A stretch of DNA of 26,138 nt from a virus, in the IMG/VR virus record IMGVR_UViG_3300009184_000180, positions 1 to 26,138 of that record; one strand, written 5' to 3'. The notes beneath the pieces were generated by a model, which worked only from the letters and a program-made list of their open reading frames with translations, made no database searches and had not been told where the DNA came from. The position numbers were made by a program, and so were the translations under genes. This document shows, piece after piece, positions 6,603 to 13,476 of this stretch; position 1 is the stretch's first letter, and each line of letters opens with the position of its first letter.

Positions 6603-9191
6603 TTATAACACCTCCAATGAGTCTGTTCCTTGGTACTGTTCAAGAATTCTCTGCCCAAGCATGAGAATCCGATTTAATTCGAAATGCCCATCAAATTCCA
6701 ATCGAAGCTGGAAATCGTTACCGTAAATATATGGCCTCGAGATAATTGCATCGGAATCTTCCGGAGGAGTTGGCATCCTGATTTGAGGCCGATATTGGGG
6801 TTGTAAATTCTTAAGGGTAAAATTACTCAAACAAGAACTGTCATTCGCAGCTTTTGCTGGAATAAAAGTAAAGGTTGGAAAATTACCAACATCCCATCGT
6901 ACCTCTAAGTTATTCCAAAAATTTTCTGGATCTAAAGTGTAACTTTCCCAATTTTTTGTGGCTGAACTGTTAATTGTAAAACAATAGTTTGGAAATGTTC
7001 CGGTCCTTGTAACCAAATCGACAACAAAACCGGCGTTATTTAAAGCTACTTCCATCGCCGAAGCTTGCCCAACAGCGTCATCAGATTCAATGTACTGTAA
7101 CAAATTAGTATATACTCCAGCCGAACCAAGCCGGTAGTAAAAGGAGGTCGGACTTTTATCGGAGAAACAAATATTGAAAGCCGACGCATCAATCTCTGTA
7201 AGAGTCACTCCAGGATCAATACAATTATCTGTTGTAGCGCACCTTGAGAAAGAGTGCCATTCTCGCCAACAAGGGTACTGATCCGGTCTCCAATATACTT
7301 TTGCATCTACAGTTCCCGCCAAATCTGAAAGCCAGAAATCAGCTCGGATCATTCGCTTCTGTTCTGCCGGAGACCCGAATGAGTATGCTTTAGTTTCAAG
7401 AATAGATGAAATTCTCTGCTGCCCAGCCGAATTCGGGTAATCAAAAATAGCGTTTGTTGTTATTTCCCAGAGAGAATTGATTCTTCCGTTTGGTATGTCC
7501 AAAGACATGATATACGCTTTGGGTACTCCACCGACCAAACCAGAAAATAATTTCAAAACATTTAGCCCAGCCCATACGCCATCGTAACTTGCGACACGTT
7601 TGGAACCAACAGTCCCTAAAGTTGTAAAGTCTAAGGCAACAATTTTGGAAAAAATCGTCGGTTGAGGAGTCGAAATATTTGGTGGTAACCCAGAGTATAT
7701 AATTGATGGGGTTGCGGTAAACAAAAGCCGGTTATCAAATACAATCGAACTCACATCTCCTAGCATACTTTGATTGTCGAATGACAAAACAGAATTCATT
7801 TCTGCCGACATCGGAACTTGCCCGTAACTACCTAATTCCGCCCTAGCGTTACGGTAGGATCTCAATCCGTCAAAAGACCTAAAGAAAACGTCTGCGTTAT
7901 TTGTTGTAACACTATCTTGGGAGGTTGCCCCGACGCTTGTAAATACAACTCGTTGAAACCCTTGAGTACTATTCCATTGATCTCTTGGTACGGCCACAGC
8001 AAACGAAGCTGTTCCTCTTTCGCAGAACACAAGTAAATCTCCCTGCCCAGTTCCTGTGTCTTGAACTGGCATAAAGACCATCCCGTTAATCTTTCCCATA
8101 AATGACGGAACTTGAAGAGAACCGCCAAGAGCAAGATAATTTGTCTCGGTAAAACGAAGCAAATCAGAAACAGAACCTGCGTTGAATTTTGCGACAAATC
8201 CGCCAGCCCCAGTGGTATTACCTGCGGTAGTAGACGCAAAATCAATATCAAAAATTGTTCCAGACGCATTTTTGATAATCCACGTTCCATTTAAACCCTC
8301 TGATGAAGAATGCCCCGTAACAGTAACTCGATCGCCGTTCGAAAACCCATGATTGGTTACTGTATTAAATCGGTAAGTAGAAGTGGTGTTATTACTTCCG
8401 CTACTTATACTAACTTGAGAAGTGCTACCCCCATAAACTAAATCACCCGCGGTTATAACCAGTTTGTCGGAGCTAACAACAAAAAGTCTTCCTTGCCCGT
8501 ACGCCATTATTGTTCCAGAACCTATAGTGTGCAACTGCGATTTTAGCCCTGTCGACCCCGTTGAGCCAATTCCCGAATAGAACAAATCATTGCCGTCAAA
8601 TATTAAAGGAGTATTTTTCCCATTTTGGATAATCAAATATTGTTCAGCTTGGACAAAATAACATTTTTCTACCACGCTAAAACTTGGAGAGAGTAGTTTG
8701 GCAATTCCGGTTCCTGACCCAATTCCTGTTGCGGTAAATTGAGTACCTATCGCAGGGCTATCACCTGCCCCAATTGATGTCCAATCCGTGTTACCTAATG
8801 CAGAAATAATATAAACTTTTTCTGTTTGGATAAATGCAGCGGGAATTATCGGAGTTAACTGGTCCACAATACGGGTACTCAAATCAATTTTTACGACATA
8901 CCCGCCAAAAACACCAATTATGGAAGAATTATAACCAACACGACTGTCCTGATAAAAATAAGATCCTTGAAAATTTTGTTTGGTAAATGCTTCGTTTCCA
9001 GAAAAAGCCCCAGAAAATAAAGATACTTGTCTAAAACCAGGCCTAGTCCGAGGACGACCACCCCTAAAAGTAAGGTTGACCGCCGTAGCTACGGCATTAG
9101 CAGATATAAGTGTTGGGGAAAGACTTGAATCCATCCCACCCGAAAAATCCTGTTGTCCCTCAAGGATTAACGTAGAGTCAGCGATGGGCAT
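6603..9191 (-). CDS. Large tail nozzle/hub-like protein with inserted beta domains
   Basis: A protein of 862 residues. The N-terminus (FSGGMDSSLSPTLI, then ANAVATAVNLTFRGGRPRTRPGF, residues 16-53) is the type of opening seen in tail nozzle or tail tubular B-like proteins, followed by propeller-like beta repeats (QYLIIQNG, PLIFDGN, GRLFVVSSDKLVITAGD, DVFFRSFDGLRSYRNAR). Two small domains interrupt this framework: residues about 122-166 (NTDWTSIGAG...QFTATGIGSGTG) and about 257-335 (NHGFSNGDRVTVTGH, NGTWIIKN), both of types that recur in unrelated virion proteins. The last 300 residues are beta-rich with several Trp and Cys. The ATG at 9191 lacks a Shine-Dalgarno site (ATATTTTATG). The size and gene order fit a short-tail nozzle/hub; a large minor tail protein is the alternative. 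Confidence 0.75.
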   Translation of the reverse strand: MPIADSTLILEGQQDFSGGMDSSLSPTLISANAVATAVNLTFRGGRPRTRPGFRQVSLFSGAFSGNEAFTKQNFQGSYFYQDSRVGYNSSIIGVFGGYVVKIDLSTRIVDQLTPIIPAAFIQTEKVYIISALGNTDWTSIGAGDSPAIGTQFTATGIGSGTGIAKLLSPSFSVVEKCYFVQAEQYLIIQNGKNTPLIFDGNDLFYSGIGSTGSTGLKSQLHTIGSGTIMAYGQGRLFVVSSDKLVITAGDLVYGGSTSQVSISSGSNNTTSTYRFNTVTNHGFSNGDRVTVTGHSSSEGLNGTWIIKNASGTIFDIDFASTTAGNTTGAGGFVAKFNAGSVSDLLRFTETNYLALGGSLQVPSFMGKINGMVFMPVQDTGTGQGDLLVFCERGTASFAVAVPRDQWNSTQGFQRVVFTSVGATSQDSVTTNNADVFFRSFDGLRSYRNARAELGSYGQVPMSAEMNSVLSFDNQSMLGDVSSIVFDNRLLFTATPSIIYSGLPPNISTPQPTIFSKIVALDFTTLGTVGSKRVASYDGVWAGLNVLKLFSGLVGGVPKAYIMSLDIPNGRINSLWEITTNAIFDYPNSAGQQRISSILETKAYSFGSPAEQKRMIRADFWLSDLAGTVDAKVYWRPDQYPCWREWHSFSRCATTDNCIDPGVTLTEIDASAFNICFSDKSPTSFYYRLGSAGVYTNLLQYIESDDAVGQASAMEVALNNAGFVVDLVTRTGTFPNYCFTINSSATKNWESYTLDPENFWNNLEVRWDVGNFPTFTFIPAKAANDSSCLSNFTLKNLQPQYRPQIRMPTPPEDSDAIISRPYIYGNDFQLRLEFDGHFELNRILMLGQRILEQYQGTDSLEVL

Positions 9192-9226
9192 AAAATATAT
9201 CTAACCGATTCAATCTTGCTGGGCAA

Positions 9227-9637
9227 CTAGTCTTTAATAACAGCCCAGTTATCCCGCCATTTTGAATTAGGTTCCAAGTAGATAGACTTGGTTTTAGGCA
9301 TCTTAGCTCGAGGCATCACAAATAAAGCGTCTTGCGTGATATGGTAAAAGATAAAAGTATCGCAATCGCTCCGGCTATAAATACTCTTAGCTTTATGTGT
9401 GTTCATCCTAGATGCCCACCCATATCCAGGACCCTTAACCGCTAAGAACTTGATCTTTCTCCTACGTTGATCTTCGTTACCAATGGTCGACTTGACTTGG
9501 ATACGGTGGAGTTTACCGCCCCAGTCTGATACTAAGTCGTATCCAGAATCAAATACTGGGAGGCTAACTAGGAAACCGTGTTCCAATAACTTGGCAGAAA
9601 CTCGTTGTACCCCAACAGCACCAATTCTTAAACTCAT
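9227..9637 (-). CDS. PD-(D/E)XK-type endonuclease
   Basis: A protein of 136 residues with the layout of a compact PD-(D/E)XK nuclease: an N-terminal helix (GAVGVQRVSAKLLEHGF), then YDLVSD with the candidate acidic residue Asp34, then a strand with IQVKST, where Gln47 and Lys49 occupy the catalytic E/Q-x-K position. The IQVK(S/T)T variant occurs in the PDDEXK_5-like group, which includes the intron-encoded I-Ssp6803I. A later DCDTFIFY strand supports the fold. The ATG at 9637 overlaps the endolysin stop as ATGA and has an AAAGGA site 7 nt upstream, so it is co-translated with the lysis genes. Possible roles are a free-standing homing-type nuclease, a host-DNA nuclease, or a DNA-processing enzyme; the sequence does not choose among them. 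Confidence 0.75.
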   Translation of the reverse strand: MSLRIGAVGVQRVSAKLLEHGFLVSLPVFDSGYDLVSDWGGKLHRIQVKSTIGNEDQRRRKIKFLAVKGPGYGWASRMNTHKAKSIYSRSDCDTFIFYHITQDALFVMPRAKMPKTKSIYLEPNSKWRDNWAVIKD

Positions 9638-10191
9638 AGCCAGTCCTTTGCTAACAGGGAACCGAGAAGACGACGACGTCGATAGACCCCATCTCCGTCT
9701 CTACTACCCCCGTTGTTGGTGTTTCCCTCAATCGTTATGGCAAAATCGCCGGATACTCTTTCGATTAATCCCGTGTGCCCCACTCTTTTAAGGCTTTGAA
9801 AATAGATCCCGAAGGTATCTGCTTCGGTGGGTAGTCGACCACGCCCTCGATCCCAGTTCGGGTTTTTGACGAAATCTGGAGACCACGCACTTCTTGGGTA
9901 GGGATTACGATCTCGCCCGAGGGCAGAGTCGCCAACCCAGACGACGTAAGCCGCGCACCACGGGGCGCCCGTCCCTTCGAGTCCGACGCTTTTGAGGATT
10001 TCTTCGACTTCTTTCCCGTCGTTCTTTCCTGTTGCTTCTTTGATTCCGATTGTTGATTTCGCAAATGATATGATCTTTCCGCGAGCACCACCTTGCGGGT
10101 CAGGACTTCCCATTCCAAGTCCTCCAGAGAGAAGCAGCGTCGCAAAACCCAGAGTTGGAAGGATCGAAACATTTATGAACCTCGGGTGCAC
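9634..10191 (-). CDS. CHAP/NlpC-P60-type endolysin, two possible starts
   Basis: A cysteine peptidase-like cell-wall hydrolase. With the GTG start at 10191 it has 185 residues; candidate catalytic residues are Cys79 (GAPWCAAYVVWVG), His139 (VGHTGLIE) and Asn157 (EGNTN). The domain spans about residues 38-170 and ends with a basic RRRR patch. The long start adds a weakly hydrophobic Gly/Leu-rich segment (residues 7-26), like a signal or signal-arrest-release anchor. A second in-frame ATG at 10113 has GGAGG 7 nt upstream, a far better site than the GTG, and gives a 159-residue soluble form. Long and short forms may both be made. The long start overlaps the holin-candidate gene by 19 nt. It would cleave peptidoglycan peptide or amide bonds; the exact bond cannot be read from sequence. 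Confidence 0.85.
   Translation of the reverse strand: MHPRFINVSILPTLGFATLLLSGGLGMGSPDPQGGARGKIISFAKSTIGIKEATGKNDGKEVEEILKSVGLEGTGAPWCAAYVVWVGDSALGRDRNPYPRSAWSPDFVKNPNWDRGRGRLPTEADTFGIYFQSLKRVGHTGLIERVSGDFAITIEGNTNNGGSRDGDGVYRRRRLLGSLLAKDWL
10113..10125 (-). promoter_or_regulatory. Internal Shine-Dalgarno and ATG of the endolysin
   Basis: On the minus strand, GGAGG (10125-10121) precedes an in-frame ATG (10113-10111) by 7 nt within the endolysin frame. It is stronger than the site before the GTG at 10191, where no purine-rich match is visible. It either marks the true start or a second start that yields a form lacking the hydrophobic N-terminus. Confidence 0.6.
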
Positions 10192-10517
10192 AAGGCAAAT
10201 GTAATCAAAAGTCCAATGAAGAGATAGACCAATAGCTTGGCTTTCGTCTCGGGGCGAAGGTTAAGGAAATCATCGGCAAACGCTTCGGTGTCCAGATACT
10301 TGTCGAATGGGGCCCAGTCAAAAGAAATGACCAACCAAACCACGAATACACCAAGCAAAAACTTGACGGTTCCGAACACCAGCAAATGCAGGGCTCCGAT
10401 ATCTATAACGCCCGCTGTGGGGTCGATATGTTGAAGGAGGGGTCCGAGCCCAAAGAACAGACCAAGAGCCCCTAAAAGGGCTATTAGACCCTGCACGTTG
10501 GTCTTAAGGAAGTTCAC
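10173..10517 (-). CDS. Candidate holin (three membrane segments)
   Basis: A small membrane protein of 114 residues with three predicted membrane segments: about residues 9-28 (GLIALLGALGLFFGLGPLL), 43-66 (LLVFGTVKFLLGVFVVWLVIS) and 94-110 (LLVYLFIGLLITFALC), separated by an acidic loop (KYLDTEAFADDF). Size, topology and a place just before an endolysin and after a spanin candidate make it the best holin candidate here. The frame opens with TTG at 10520, but GTG at 10517 forms a GTGA overlap with the stop of the spanin candidate, so I take GTG; a GGGG run lies about 9 nt upstream. No holin family is recognised by sequence. The XhlA-like protein further upstream is an alternative or partner in membrane lysis. 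Confidence 0.72.
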   Translation of the reverse strand: MNFLKTNVQGLIALLGALGLFFGLGPLLQHIDPTAGVIDIGALHLLVFGTVKFLLGVFVVWLVISFDWAPFDKYLDTEAFADDFLNLRPETKAKLLVYLFIGLLITFALCTRGS

Positions 10518-10900
10518 CAAGGAATCCCCACAAACTTCCTAGCTACGAACATGATACCACTAAAGATAAACCCCCTGAAGATCCATAGCCCTAAAGCAAT
10601 AAGAGCACCTCGATAGATCCAAAGCTCTTTCAAGGCTTTCCGTTGCTTGGCCTTCCAATCGTTGGCTTCTTTGGCGATACGTTCGTAGTCTCCAGCTTGA
10701 GCTTCGCAGGCAGCTTGAGCAGAGGAGAGTTGAGACTTTAGACTTCCAAACTCCTTCTTGATAGCGGGTAGATCGCCAGAGTTGACCGCCTGTTCTACGG
10801 CGTCGACCTTACGGGTGACTCCACCAAATTCTGGAGAACCTTTGGGTTTAATTGTGGAACAACCAACCAATAACAATAACGGTAGGATTAATATTCTCAT
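10514..10900 (-). CDS. Candidate unimolecular spanin (lipoprotein with C-terminal membrane segment)
   Basis: A protein of 128 residues starting MRILILPLLLLVGC. Residues 1-14 are a lipoprotein signal with lipobox L-V-G-Cys14. Residues 29-93 form a Lys/Glu/Ala-rich helical, coiled-coil-like stretch (VDAVEQAVNSG, AIKKEFGSLKSQL, ERIAKEANDWKAKQRKALKEL). Residues 98-120 are hydrophobic (GALIALGLWIF, GFIFSGIMFVA), interrupted by Arg109. Outer-membrane lipid anchor plus C-terminal inner-membrane segment is the layout of a u-spanin such as T1 gp11 (about 130 residues), which joins the two membranes in the last step of lysis of Gram-negative hosts. The frame opens upstream to 10996, but only the ATG at 10900 gives a clean signal peptide and avoids overlap with the XhlA-like gene. 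The helical middle differs from the beta-rich T1 protein. Confidence 0.75.
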   Translation of the reverse strand: MRILILPLLLLVGCSTIKPKGSPEFGGVTRKVDAVEQAVNSGDLPAIKKEFGSLKSQLSSAQAACEAQAGDYERIAKEANDWKAKQRKALKELWIYRGALIALGLWIFRGFIFSGIMFVARKFVGIPW

Positions 10901-10928
10901 GGGCTTAATATAGCTCCATGCGTAATAA

Positions 10929-11126
10929 TTACGAACCAAAAATATGCTTCCTAATAACGGGCCCAAACCAAGATACACAAGCAATGAGAGACCCAATAAT
11001 AGCCGACTGTTTCCACCATGCTTTCTCTACTGAACGAATACGACCCTCGTGGTCTTCTAAATGGGATAGGGCAGTATCAAGTTTTGTTTCGATACGAGCC
11101 AGTCTTTCGTTGTCTTTAGGGGCCAT
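10929..11126 (-). CDS. XhlA-like small membrane protein
   Basis: A protein of 65 residues: a charged coiled-coil-like N-terminal part (NERLARIETKLDTALSHLEDHEGRI, in two pieces over residues 6-30) and one C-terminal membrane segment (about residues 41-59, SAIIGSLIACVSWFGPVI) ending in a basic tail. This layout is that of the haemolysin XhlA / phage holin-accessory group, where the N-terminal helix lies in the cytoplasm. It starts with ATG at 11126, 1 nt after the previous stop (TAATATG). It lies first in the lysis cassette, 28 bp before the spanin candidate, so a role in membrane permeabilisation or holin regulation is likely but inferred. The three-segment protein at 10173-10517 remains the main holin candidate. 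Confidence 0.72.
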   Translation of the reverse strand: MAPKDNERLARIETKLDTALSHLEDHEGRIRSVEKAWWKQSAIIGSLIACVSWFGPVIRKHIFGS

Positions 11127-11127
11127 A

Positions 11128-11460
11128 TTAACCCCAAGGCAAAGGTTGAGTTTGTGGGGTTGGGGGAGGATTTAAAATGGAATTAATCTGCCCGTCGATA
11201 CAAGCATAAATAGAATTGACCCCGTTTTCCCCGAGTGCTGACTGAATCCATCCAATAACTTGTTGTTCGGTCAAATCTTCATAGGGGGTAAATTCTCCAC
11301 CCGTGTAAGTAAATTTTTGTGCTCCGCTAATGCCAGCAATTGTTTGGTCTTTCGCCCCCGTAACATTGTACACTGCAAGAACAACAACATCAGTTTCTCC
11401 ACCCTGTTTAGGTAGAACACTCATGCTAGTAACTTTCCAAGTGAAGATTGTATTGCTCAT
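11128..11460 (-). CDS. Small phage structural-region protein of unknown function
   Basis: A protein of 110 residues: a beta-rich N-terminal part (TIFTWKVTSMSVLP, ETDVVVLAVYNVTG, QKFTYTGGEFTPY), then a helix (LTEQQVIGWIQSALG), a second helix (VNSIYACIDGQINSIL) and a proline-rich tail ending LPWG. This order (FTWxV strand, TPYxxLTExQVxxWV helix, C-terminal LPW) recurs in small proteins of many aquatic phages, usually of unknown function. The ATG at 11460 overlaps the stop of the fibre gene as ATGA, which indicates coupled translation. No Shine-Dalgarno site is seen. Position between a fibre and the lysis cassette suggests a virion or assembly role, but no activity can be claimed. Confidence 0.75.
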   Translation of the reverse strand: MSNTIFTWKVTSMSVLPKQGGETDVVVLAVYNVTGAKDQTIAGISGAQKFTYTGGEFTPYEDLTEQQVIGWIQSALGENGVNSIYACIDGQINSILNPPPTPQTQPLPWG

Positions 11461-12947
11461 GCGTTATAATACGGAATTTGGTAAGCATTTGCTCCAATGC
11501 GAACACGAATATATCCAACTGGATTAGCAGTCAGAGCACTCGCTCCTCCATTTGCTCCGATATTTGTTTTGGTTGCGAGGGTGGAAGCAAATGCAATTTC
11601 TCCGTCAACTTGTGCTAAGGCGCCACTACCAAGAACAATACAATTAGACCGTGCTCCCGCATTGACATCTGCGGTGGCCCCGATAATAATATTATTTGAC
11701 CCAGTAGTAAGTGTGTCGCCAGCTTGAGCCCCTAAAGCAGTATTACTTGGCCCAGTAGCATAAAAAAGTGTATCAAATCCGCAAGCGGTGTTATTATTAG
11801 AAGTTTGATTTGTGTACAAAGAACCTTGTCCCATAGCCGTATTATTAGATCCAGTTGTTAGATTAAACAAAGGACTATTTCCGATAGCCGTATTATTTTG
11901 TCCACTTGTGTTAACCCGAAGAGAACCTTGTCCTATAGCCGTATTGTTAACCCCAGTTGTATTAGCACCGAGACTATTAACCCCGTAAGCGGTAAGTGAG
12001 GACCCGGTTGTGTTAGCAGATAAAGAATTTACCCCGCAAGCGGTGTTGTTTCCCCCACTTGTATTCGCAAAAAGAGCGTTAGTCCCAATGGCGGTATTAT
12101 TGCTTCCAGATGTGTTAGCGTTTAAAGCTGAGGAGCCAACAGCAACATTCGAAGCAATACTACTATTGCCTCTGCTTAAAGAAAGCCCGTTTACTTGACC
12201 ACACGCGAACTCATTAGAAGCTCCTCGGAGGACAATCGTACTAGCAGTGTTAACTGAGGTAGCAGTAGTGGCTGAATTCGAAACTTTGCCAGCCGTAGAA
12301 ATTGTGGCTAGTTTTGTATCCGCAATTGAACCTGCGGGGATTGTCGAAGCTATTGAGATATTAGCGGACCCATTGAAAGAAGTTGCTGTTCCGGTTATAT
12401 CGCCAGAAATCGCAATTGTCCTAGCAGTTGCGAGAGTAGTTGCCGTGCTGGCGTTACCAGTTAAAGACCCTGTGATCGCCCCAGTCACATCCAAGGTTCC
12501 AGCAACAGTCGTGTTTCCAGTCGAGGCAGCAACGGTAAACCTATTTGCGGCTACCGCAAAATTGCCACTACAGCTAAGCGTAGTTGAAGATACGGCCCCA
12601 CTGAAAACACCGGAAGCAGCAGAAAATCCGCCGAACACAGTCGTAGCCCCGGTAGCGGAGTCCACGGTAAATCTATTAGTATTGACAGAAAAATTACCTG
12701 CAACTGTTGTAACTCCGGTAGTCCCATTAACTGTAAATTTACTGCTACCAACAGCACCTACATCAAAATTACCGGTGCTCCTAAAAGTACCAGTTATTGT
12801 TGCCCCCACAGTCCCTAAAGCAAGAGCTGAATTATTGTTAACTCCGTCCTGAATCGTGGTTTGCGTACTACCGATAAAATTAGCTGAGGTCGTCGTTAAA
12901 AGCCGACCATATGTAGAAGCAATGGTATTTCCAGTTAAAGCTGCCAT
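11457..12947 (-). CDS. Tail fibre with YadA-like 17-residue repeats
   Basis: A protein of 496 residues. Residues about 59-151 contain three units of the form GNFxV...FTVxxxTGxTTVxG. Residues 152-240 are a Thr/Ala/Ser-rich linker with DITGTATSFNGSANI and GSIADTKLATISTAGKV, typical of fibre shafts. Residues 266-428 hold ten imperfect repeats built on NNTAIG-x-x-x-L-x-x-NT-x-G with a period of 17 residues, the left-handed beta-roll seen in YadA-type trimeric adhesins. The C-terminus ends GYIRVRIGANAYQIPYYNA, a common phage fibre ending; no S74 peptidase chaperone is present. The ATG at 12947 has a TAGGAGGAA site 6-7 nt upstream, so strong translation is expected. It is probably trimeric and involved in adsorption; the receptor is unknown. 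Confidence 0.87.
   Translation of the reverse strand: MAALTGNTIASTYGRLLTTTSANFIGSTQTTIQDGVNNNSALALGTVGATITGTFRSTGNFDVGAVGSSKFTVNGTTGVTTVAGNFSVNTNRFTVDSATGATTVFGGFSAASGVFSGAVSSTTLSCSGNFAVAANRFTVAASTGNTTVAGTLDVTGAITGSLTGNASTATTLATARTIAISGDITGTATSFNGSANISIASTIPAGSIADTKLATISTAGKVSNSATTATSVNTASTIVLRGASNEFACGQVNGLSLSRGNSSIASNVAVGSSALNANTSGSNNTAIGTNALFANTSGGNNTACGVNSLSANTTGSSLTAYGVNSLGANTTGVNNTAIGQGSLRVNTSGQNNTAIGNSPLFNLTTGSNNTAMGQGSLYTNQTSNNNTACGFDTLFYATGPSNTALGAQAGDTLTTGSNNIIIGATADVNAGARSNCIVLGSGALAQVDGEIAFASTLATKTNIGANGGASALTANPVGYIRVRIGANAYQIPYYNA
11664..12152 (-). repeat. Ten imperfect 51-bp coding repeats
   Basis: Within the fibre gene, the N-x-T-A-[IMCL]-G core recurs at residues 266, 283, 300, 317, 334, 351, 368, 385, 401 and 418, i.e. 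every 51 nt with one 48-nt step. The DNA repeats are degenerate, so the array is old or under selection for protein shape rather than a recent slippage expansion. Confidence 0.8.
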
Positions 12948-12975
12948 AGGGTTCCTCCTATCTATCCTCTACAAA

Positions 12976-13140
12976 TTAAAGATTGTCAACTTCTGCATTG
13001 TCAGCGATTCTTACGAACCATTCATCGTTTTTGTCTTGGTAAAGAGTTATAAAACCCTCGTCGCAAAGATATTTTATGCAGGCCAGAAGATCCTCTTCAG
13101 AGGGCGGTAGAAATCCATTCCCGCCTTCCGAGTATTCCAT
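12976..13140 (-). CDS. Small acidic protein (54 aa)
   Basis: A 54-codon frame from ATG at 13140 to TAA at 12976 fills the gap between two structural genes. The product starts MEYSEGGNGFLPPSEEDLL and continues with CIKYLCDEGFITLYQDKNDEWFVRI (shown in part: helix around residues 17-30, then two strands with an NDEWF turn). The helix followed by a beta hairpin recalls the end of a winged-helix unit, though the protein is too short for a full domain and is strongly acidic, so DNA binding is doubtful. The start lies 4 nt after the upstream stop, with AAGG about 10 nt before it. Tight packing on both sides and ordered composition make it likely real. Function unknown. Confidence 0.65.
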   Translation of the reverse strand: MEYSEGGNGFLPPSEEDLLACIKYLCDEGFITLYQDKNDEWFVRIADNAEVDNL

Positions 13141-13144
13141 CTGT

Positions 13145-13465
13145 TTACGCCTTGTATAAAATAGACATACCGCTAGTAAGCGTAACTTGTCGAATGTCTC
13201 CGTTAATAGTAACCCCAGCCGTTAACGTGTCTGCTGTTAAACTAGTAGCATTAACTATTCCGGGAGCTGTGATACTCGAGATAACAGAATTTTTTAAAAC
13301 AACAAGAGAAACATATGAACCCACAGGAGAACTAAAATTACCTGTGTGTAAAACAACCGCGCCGTTTTGACCAAGGGTCTGACGGCTAAGTTCATTCGCT
13401 TTATTAGCTGCCCTCTGGACGTCGTCCAAGGGTAGCGGTGCTGTGCCTTCGGGGTATAGGGCCAT
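13145..13465 (-). CDS. Small structural protein, fibre-shaft-like
   Basis: A protein of 106 residues. The first third (MALYPEGTAPLPLDDVQRAANKANEL) is helical; the rest is beta-rich and Ser/Thr/Val-rich (GAVVLHTGNFSS, SLVVLKNSVISSITAPG, TLTAGVTINGDIRQVTL), similar to short fibre or decoration proteins; it ends with GMSILYKA. The ATG at 13465 is preceded by AAGGAG at a spacing of 8 nt, giving a confident start. Strong initiation signals and a place after the capsid suggest a protein needed in many copies, such as a decoration, fibre-base or head-fibre protein; this is inference. No family is recognised. Confidence 0.75.
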   Translation of the reverse strand: MALYPEGTAPLPLDDVQRAANKANELSRQTLGQNGAVVLHTGNFSSPVGSYVSLVVLKNSVISSITAPGIVNATSLTADTLTAGVTINGDIRQVTLTSGMSILYKA

Positions 13466-13476
13466 GATTAAACTCC

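Noticed and set aside
10514-10996. Longer 160-residue version of the spanin candidate
   Set aside because: It would overlap the XhlA-like gene by 68 nt and bury the lipoprotein signal 32 residues inside the protein; ATG 10900 gives a proper signal peptide.
12247-12852. Plus-strand Val/Ala/Pro-rich open frame (201 codons) opposite the fibre gene
   Set aside because: The low-complexity composition mirrors the Thr/Ala/Gly-rich repeats of the fibre; it is a shadow.
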